A stretch of 64,000 nt of DNA from Brachionus rotundiformis (Eukaryota; Rotifera; Eurotatoria; Ploima; Brachionidae): contig JAESIW010000109.1 of assembly GCA_016802295.1 (NCBI GenBank), positions 975,954 to 1,039,953 of the forward strand, given 5' to 3'. The notes beneath the pieces are model-generated. The model made no database searches and had not been told where the DNA came from. It saw only the letters and a program-made list of their open reading frames with translations. Of the stretch, positions 56,891 to 64,000 are shown piece by piece. The position numbers were made by a program, and so were the translations under genes. How positions within the stretch are numbered: position 1 is the stretch's first letter; each line of letters opens with the position of its first letter.

Positions 56891-58179
56891 ACAGGCTTTA
56901 AGCGCTCTAAAATGTTTCTAAAATAAAGTTAATTAGTTTTTAAAATTAAGTGTTTATTTAAAGAATAATTTTTGTTCAAGATTAGACTTTTTTTATTTTT
57001 GAAAAAAATATACAAAAATTTTTTTTTTCTAAATTATGAATCTTTTCTCAACAAAAAGCTATTTATAAAAAAAGTTTTTTTGCTATATATTGGTTTTACA
57101 AGAGGTAAATATTATTTTTCGTCATGTAAAAATATTTATTTACTAAGCAATGTTTGGAACTCTGTCATATAATTTAAGTAGACATGGCAACTGTCTTTTA
57201 ATGAGTTTTTTTTTTCTTTGCAACATAAGTATCTTAATTATTAGGATTTGAAGCTTATCTTTTTGTTTGTTGTTTCCAAACTTTAATTATTCAAATTATT
57301 TGCCATCCATTTAACTGTTTTTTACCTTTTTCTATTATGATCGATTTTTTGGTCTCTTTTGTGTGCATTTACTTTTTCAGGCCTCTAGACTTTTCTTTCA
57401 AGAATTCAACTTTTGAATGGATAAAGTGATGGTAAAGACAAAATTTGATGATGGATGGTACTTTTCGAAGGAAAGATTGTCACTTAACCTTTTAATTCAC
57501 TAAATATTTAAAACACCAACTTCAGTCAACTTAAATAGACTTAGCTGTCTATAATCCTACAGTAGAATAGGATGATCTCATAAGTAAGCAAGTTGTGATT
57601 ACGGGCGATCAAAAAAGAAGGTTTAAAAATTTAAATTGATCAAATTTTACCAAATTTTTAAGATATATTAAATATTCTTTTTTTTATTAAAAAGAATATA
57701 TTAAAGTATAGCTGTTCCAATGTTTATTTACAGAAATAGACCATCATTAACACCTTTACATATAATCATACATATAATCTTTGCCCTCTAATATCTTAAC
57801 TGGGAATATCTTTGTTTAATACTTTATTTTAAGGAACAAAAAAACTAGATAAAATGAGCTGTCGATCATTTTTTTGGACATTTGGACAAAAAGATATTTG
57901 AAAAAAGAAATAAAATCTGACTTGAAACTTCTTTTAAATATACGGTTTCAATGTATATTCTTAAATATATTCTTTTTGTTATATCTTGCGAAAGGATAAT
58001 GAAGACCGACTAACACCTCATTTATTTAAATAAGATAAAAATTTTACAAGTTAAAATAAATTTTTTATATAATTATCTAGAAAATAAAACATTGAAATAT
58101 TAAAATCAAATTTTTTTGAATTTTCTTGCAAAATCAGAGAAAATTAAATTATATGAAATTTATTGAAAATTGAATGCTT
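56891..58179. other. AT-rich intergenic region
   Basis: Upstream of the 745-aa gene. A translated 66-codon plus frame at 56972 is low-complexity and rejected. 57360-57610 is slightly less AT-rich with no recognisable coding. Confidence 0.4.
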
Positions 58180-58560
58180 AAATGTTGTAAATTATAACAT
58201 TGATCTCTCGATCACAAAGCAATTTATGAATCTTGAGTACGCTGATTTTGATGTTGGTTCTGTCAGACTCTCAATATTCCTTAAATTATATATAATTCCC
58301 GCCTAAAATTTTTAGGGGAATTATGAAAGTATAGTAATTAATAAGAAGAAGATAACGTCTATCTGGTATTCTATGTTGGATTGAATATAAACCATTCTCT
58401 TCTAAGAAGTTGTTAATATCAAATTTGAATCTAAACAATTTAAATAATGACAAATAATAACTCTTGGCCAATTTGATTATTGCCTCTTTTGAGAAATAGC
58501 AAAAGAGAGTCAAACAATAGTCCAAATGAGGCAATATAAACGTCTTAAAAATCTGTATTT
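58180..58560 (-). mobile_element. Non-LTR RT C-terminal remnant
   Basis: The minus-strand frame 58286-58534 reads MPHLDYCLTLFCYFSKEAII, then NNFLEENGLYSIQHRIPDRR and LLINYYTF, matching the post-RT region of LINE proteins (PHLDYC...L..LQ..R..R). After a frame change it continues with GIIYNLRNIESLTEPTSKSA toward 58180. Upstream RT motifs are missing, so this is a 5'-truncated copy. Confidence 0.75.
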
Positions 58561-59464
58561 TTACATAAGTTGATAGATAGAATAGCCTCTTAATACTGAA
58601 TAATTTTTTATTTACAAAAAATGAGATACTACATGCAAGTGTAGAAAAATTAAGATTTTGATCACTTTTAAAATCTATGATTTAATTCATACTTCAATTT
58701 CTTCTTATTAGTCAGGTTTGTAATATTTTGAAATAAAAATCAAATCGAATTCGGAAAAAGCTTCTGACATTTTCAAAAATTAAATAATCTATACACAAAA
58801 TTTTATATATTTTAGTAAAAAAGGCAAATTTTTTTAGTAATTAACTTTCTTTTTTGATTTATCTGCTCTTAATTTTCTTCCATATTATATTGAAAATTAG
58901 TGATTAAAAGTTTTATTTTAAACAAAAATAAATTTATATAACCAAAATAAAGACCTCTTCTTTCTTATATTTCTTTCAGTTTTCCGTAAAATGGACTAAA
59001 TTAAATTGCTTAAAGCAGTAGATTTAGCAATTATTTTTTAAAAATAAGCTACTCGATTTGTTAAGAAATGATATCGTTGCATGCAACTTTGCACATCTTC
59101 ATTAAAAATATACATTTGTTATGTATATTTATGTCACAAGTTTTTGGTCACCTAATACCTTCGAGTTTATTTGGTGACCAAGTTTGCTCACATAATTGGA
59201 CTGGTGGGCCGAGGCCACATGTTATGTGAACTATTGATTACGTACGAGTTTAGCACCTTATTTTGACTATTTTTTATTCTTTTAAATATTTATTATGATA
59301 GATATTTTACTCGGTACAGATAAAACAAATAAATAAATAATTAAAAATTAGTTTAAAAATTTCAGAAATATAACAATCTAAAGTATTTAACAAAAAATAA
59401 TTTGGAATTTAAGCACATAAGTTTCTATTTGTTTTATTAATTAAAATAAAATAAAAAAAATTAA
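58561..59464. other. Intergenic with an imperfect foldback
   Basis: 59128-59197 forms an imperfect inverted repeat around ttggtcacc (59144-59152) and ggtgaccaa (59173-59181). The surroundings up to 59250 are GC-richer. No ORF. Confidence 0.4.
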
Positions 59465-62216
59465 TTAATTTTTATAGCGAGTGGAACTATAAAACGAGCT
59501 GTCTTTTTCGTTTGTACACTTTGGAAACATGATTCTATTATGATTGCTTAAACTTGATTTTCGCAATGTTTTCAGTCTACAAAACATTACGTGTTTAAAA
59601 GCAATTCTAAACTTGTCATTAAATGCGTTATAAATGATTGGATTAATACAAGAAGATAGATAGCCAAGCCATGTTAAAGTATTTACCAATGTTGGGTGAA
59701 TTGATCCTTTTGGAAATACAACAGACATAATATTTATGATTGCAAACGGTCCCCATGCAATCACAAAAATTACAAAAACTATACCAAGAACTTTGACCGC
59801 TTTTTGCTCATTTTTGACCGCTGTAGATTCTCTATAAGTTTGAAAAGCAGTTAGAGTTCGATTAATCAGCCTGTGCTTTTGAACAAGATTTCTGAATTTG
59901 TGACCATTTTCGTCAATTAGATTACCATTAAGGACATAATTGTTAGGACTTTTTTTTTTCCTCAAAATTTTTTTGATTGAGACTTTTTGATACTTTTCAT
60001 CACAACGATAATCATTAAATCTTACAGAAAATTTGCTATCTTCTACCAATGTTTGTATAATTGGATGCTCGTTTTCATGTTTTTTCTTAAAGTCTTCAAG
60101 AACTGTTTGCAAACGACGCACTGTAAGTATGTACATTAGAATCATAATGAAAAGAGGAATTATAAATGATACAATTGAGCCGAATAAAATAAAATGACCG
60201 TTGTACAAAGCACAATTGCCATGTTGGATTATGTTAGATATATCCTGGTAGCTTAGAAAAATTATTGGTGATGCAAATAAAAATGATACAGTCCATGCAG
60301 CTAAAATTAGAATCTTCGTCCTTGTTTTGGACTTTTCTCTATTTTTTAATGGATTGCGAATGCCAATGTAGCGTTCCTATAATTTTTACCAAATTTAGTT
60401 AGCCATTCAGAAATGTTTTTTTTAAACAAGGTGTTTTTAAAACTGAACAATTTTGATTGTTGGTAGAATTCTAAAATAAAAAGGTACTTGGAAGTTAGTA
60501 ATACAGAATGTAGAATCTGAATTGGATGGACATTCTAGTTCGATGACAAATTAGAGCTATTTTTAAAATGACAATTTAGAACTATTACAGTTTAGGTCAG
60601 AAGGCATTGTGAAATGTCTTCCAATACAGAATTAAAAAAATTTTATGTTATGACCAAGGTAAGGAATTAAAATAAATAAAAGAAGAATTTGGCGTATTAA
60701 TTCTTTATTTATTTCTCATTGCCTTGAATTATATCCCCTTGAATAAGATTACAAGTTACAGTCGAGTCTTGTTATAACGATGCTATACGATATTCGATAT
60801 TCGCTTTAAAACGACATTTTTTTTCATAATTTACATTCCCCAATATAATAATCCTTTAACATGCAAATTTGATCAATACGATATTGGTTAATACGATGTC
60901 CAATTTTTCTGCCCAAACACATCGTATTATCCAGATTCGACTGTATCTTATAACAAAACATGTGAGAATATGACAGTGAACTTAAAACCTGTAGAGTTAA
61001 ACAGCGCTCCTGAGAAGAAATCAGTTATATATAGCATAAATAACTGTGCATCCATAACAGTTATAACTTATGTTCTAAAATGTTCAAAACTTGTTTTGTA
61101 AATGTGAAACAAACAAAGTGAAACAAACTTTGTTTAGCAAAATAGAGCAAAATCTCATTCTGCAAATAGCGTTAAAAATGGCTAAAAGAGAAATTAGGAC
61201 TAGGATTTGTCGCATTAGCGATTTTTTAAGGTCTGTCTTTAACCGATTCCAAAAAATCCTGATAATTTGAAGCCAAAAATAGAGAGAGAAGTTAAATAAA
61301 TAGATTAAAATATTTTAGAACCTGTGTCAATTAGTTATTTACATAGAATTTTGAAGATAAATAAACAATGAACATATTCATCCGAATCTCTTTAAAAATT
61401 GTCAATTAAGAAAAGTATTAAAAAACTTTAAAAACTTAAATCAGACATTTTTATTAAAGATCAAAGTTGTTCAGTTTTAAAAAATCACCCTGTAAAATAT
61501 TCCTCATATGAGTCAAATTTTTAAAACATTCATTTATTCAAAAAATCTTAAATAAATTAAGTTTATGTAAAACAAAAGGCTTATCTTATTATTTAATGTA
61601 AAGCATATTTGAGGAATTTTTCCAAATTATTTAAAAAAGATAAGCATAGATAGTAATTAAGTTGGAATGAATGAAATATAATTGTTATAGAACTTAATGA
61701 GTTATCTCTAAATTAAAAATGCCTTTCAATCTTAAATAGTTTTTTTTTTTTAATTATCAGCTAATTTATAATTTTACTCAATTTTTATAAAACTAATAAA
61801 AAATTTAAAATAAAACTTACACATGATATTATACATAATTGAAGTATACTGGTGTTGCACAAAAATACATCCGAAAATACAAATAATAGGCAAGCTGTAT
61901 TGCTCAAAATCCAATTTTCTTGAAAGAAAAATTTACCAAATTTAATAAACTTAGACATTTTTTTACTAAAATAGCTTTTTTGGATACTCAATGGTATGAC
62001 TAATATTGAAACTAAGAGATCAGTGCAAGCTAGTGAGAAGAGATATGAATTGGTAGCATTTTGTAGTTTAGGATCGATTCGGATGGCCATACAGACCAGA
62101 AAGTTCCCGAAAAACCCGACAATTGCAAAGACTGATAGAAACAAGACTGGCCATGTTGGCAAGTTGACACTTTGGATATAAAAAACTAGGCTATCTGTGG
62201 CATTTAAACTCGGCAT
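59465..62216 (-). CDS. 5-HT2-like aminergic GPCR
   Basis: Exons 61967-62216, 61821-61918 and 59465-60376 join in phase (1, then 0) and give 419 aa. TM1 has GNFLVCMAIR and TM2 FSLACTDLLVSILVIPLS. The first 48-nt intron must be spliced to give a normal TM2-TM3 spacing. TM3 has the amine-binding Asp in FSDVFLCNTSILQLC. The ERY form of the DRY motif is split exactly by intron 2 (ISC|ERY). TM5 has GSIVSFIIPLFIMILMY; ICL3 is long; TM6 NEQKAVKVLGIVFVIFVIAW with WGPF; TM7 NPIIYN. The TM5/TM6 blocks resemble 5-HT2 receptors most closely, so Gq-coupled serotonin sensing is likely, though tyramine or octopamine cannot be excluded. Intron 2 is 1.44 kb and contains a MITE. Confidence 0.88.
60759..60943. 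mobile_element. pogo/Tigger-like MITE with TA target sites
   Basis: The ends cagtcgagtcttgttataacgatg and (inverted) catcgtattatccagattcgactg are imperfect inverted repeats. TA lies immediately outside both ends (60757-60758 and 60944-60945). CAGTCGAxTCT termini with TA duplications are typical of pogo-type non-autonomous elements. 185 bp, non-coding, inside intron 2 of the 5-HT2-like receptor gene. Confidence 0.8.
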
Positions 62217-64000
62217 CGGTGTGACTATTTATTCCAATAGAACTTTCATAGCAAATAATATCTAAATTTAATTTAATCAAAATTCAATTAAGTCTTATTA
62301 AAATATGTTTGAATAGAAGAGAAATGATCTCAAATTTTGGATAAATCAATTGGCAAGAATCAGTTTTATTTTAGAAGATACTGAATCTTAAAATAAGGAC
62401 TATTGATTTTGTGTTTTACTTAATCATTTTAAATTTCTTTTATCGTATATTCGTATATTCTAATTTAAATAAAAACGGAAACTAATTTAAATTTTTCCGA
62501 AATATCTTTTAAATAAAAAAATTAGCCAAATTTAATTCTTTATATAAAAAAAACAAACAATTGATTAATTAAAATTTGTTTATTTCTAACAAATGCACAA
62601 TTTATTTAAATCATATAAAGGTAAAAAATATATATATGTCGAACAATACTAGAAATATAATATTACTATTAAATTAAAAATTTAATTAGATCTATATGTA
62701 TGAATAATTTGATTCTTAATAAAATATTAAAATCTTGGAGTGAAAGAGTATTCTGAATAAGTAGTTTGATCATATGGTATTTTTTCTTGCATTTATCTAT
62801 ACTAAATATCATTATTAATAACTAAGATGTCTCTATTTTTTATCATAGACATACATTAGAATGGTCAAAAAGTTCCATAAAAGTATTATTTTATCTCTTA
62901 ATAAGCTAATCAGTGCCTTTCTGCTACCGAACCTGACAGAGATGTTCAATTAGAGTAGACTGTCTGATCTAGGATATTGGGAATGTAGTGCCATGTGGTC
63001 CGTACTTGGTATCAAAAGATTATCAGATATTCAAGTGTAACCAAAGTGTTCTGTCGATTTGATCAGTCATTTTTTTTATGGGAAGCAGCTAGGTGAAAGA
63101 TGGCCAGAGAGTATAAATGAATATCGTTTTATGCCACTCTATTTTAAAAATAAGATAAGTTTAAGTTTAAATTCGATTCACAGATCGTTGCACTGAAAGA
63201 AACTGGAAAAGTTGATTAATTTTTATAGAGAAAGATAGACAAAAATTTAATTAAAAAGACATTAAATCATAATTGCAAAGGATATATGATATTTTAAATT
63301 GATCGTAAACTTCAACGTGCTAAATAGAAACAAGTTTGACAAAATTTTGATCAAAATTTTCACTTTTAAACTATTTTCTGAAAAATTGAATTTTTTATCT
63401 TAGGAAAAAAATGCATATTTTATTCATAAGTAACCTTAATTAAAAAAATGTCATATATTCAATCCCAGTGTATTATAAATAATATGAATCCTTTGTTTAG
63501 TTTAATAACCTAATCTAAATACCATTTTTTAAAAAAAGGAAGCTTATCAATGAGAAAATAAACACACATTACCCAATTAGGAATTATATCTATTAAATTA
63601 TTAAATTAATCAATTTAATAAAAAATATAAACTAAGTTTGAGCACTAAAACTTATCTAGATAAAATTATATGGGTACTATCTGAAATTTTCTAAATTAAT
63701 TTATTTTTAATTAAAATAAAATTAAAGATAATGTTTAATCGACACATTAAACAATACTGCCATATGTAGAATTTGAAACTGAAGTGATGATTTAAAGCTG
63801 TGAATAACAATTTTTAAAGGATTATAATCCATGTGATCTAAAAATAAAATTTAATAATTCATAAATGTAAAAAGAGATATCAAAACAATATAAGATTATC
63901 TTTATACATTCATGGTACTCAATTACTTCATAAACTGAAATTAAAATAAAATAAATAATTAGAATTTTTAATTTAATACAATAATAAGATGAATTTTTTT
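62217..64000. other. Upstream region of the 5-HT2-like receptor and right edge
   Basis: AT-rich sequence without supported genes. 62880-63110 is less AT-rich and non-repetitive; I could not find a coding or transposon signature in it. Confidence 0.4.

Noticed and set aside
1..64000. tRNA, rRNA or spliced-leader RNA genes
   Set aside because: Scanned by eye for cloverleaf A/B boxes and rRNA-like GC-rich conserved blocks; none convincing. A covariance-model search would be decisive.

Overview
The window reads as nuclear DNA of a small, compact invertebrate genome. It is very AT-rich, genes sit on both strands, and introns are mostly 50-70 nt with GT..AG ends. The genes are unmistakably animal: DYRK1/minibrain kinase, EMC3, sideroflexin-5, FAM43, METTL27, a 5-HT2-like receptor, a homeobox gene and a PLAT-repeat gene. 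Together with the retroelement types this suggests a monogonont rotifer (Brachionus-like). That assignment is inference, because no rRNA or mitochondrial marker is present.

Layout. 0.8-3.7 kb: an internally deleted hAT DNA transposon with CAGGT-rich ends. 4.2-5.1 kb: homeobox gene (-). 6.8-7.7 kb: EMC3 (+). 8.0-8.5 kb: secreted PPPYT-repeat protein (-). 8.8-10.5 kb: non-LTR retrotransposon debris. 11.0-12.8 kb: DYRK1-type kinase (-), a GC-rich island. 14.2-16.1 kb: SFXN5 and an uncharacterised coiled-coil-like gene, same strand, 29 bp apart. 16.7-17.4 kb: METTL27 (+), divergent from that pair. 21.9-23.2 kb: FAM43 (+). 25.0-25.8 kb: two tandem paralogous small Cys-motif proteins with polybasic CAAX-like tails (-). 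26.8-27.5 kb: dead Tc1 element. 30.9-34.4 kb: four-PLAT-domain gene (-). 36.0-36.6 kb: unrecognised gene (-). 42.5-43.8 and 49.4-50.6 kb: two paralogous orphan rhodopsin-class GPCRs (+) separated by retroelement and integrase debris. 51.7-52.7 kb: secreted protein of unknown family (-). 54.7-56.9 kb: intronless 745-aa protein with a nucleotidyltransferase-like GG..DxD motif (-). 59.5-62.2 kb: 5-HT2-like receptor (-) with a pogo-type MITE in its large intron.

I rebuilt gene models by joining reading frames at GT..AG junctions where phase and family similarity agreed. The best are EMC3 (241 aa), SFXN5 (322 aa), the 5-HT2-like receptor (419 aa), the two orphan GPCRs (409 and 363 aa), the homeobox gene (277 aa) and the first CAAX paralog (97 aa). 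The most interesting items are the tandem putative prenylated Cys-motif proteins, the 29-bp gene pair whose stop codon overlaps a poly(A) signal (operon or trans-splicing candidate), the NTase-like protein, and the in-frame 54-nt intron inside the homeodomain recognition helix. I found no tRNA, rRNA or CRISPR.
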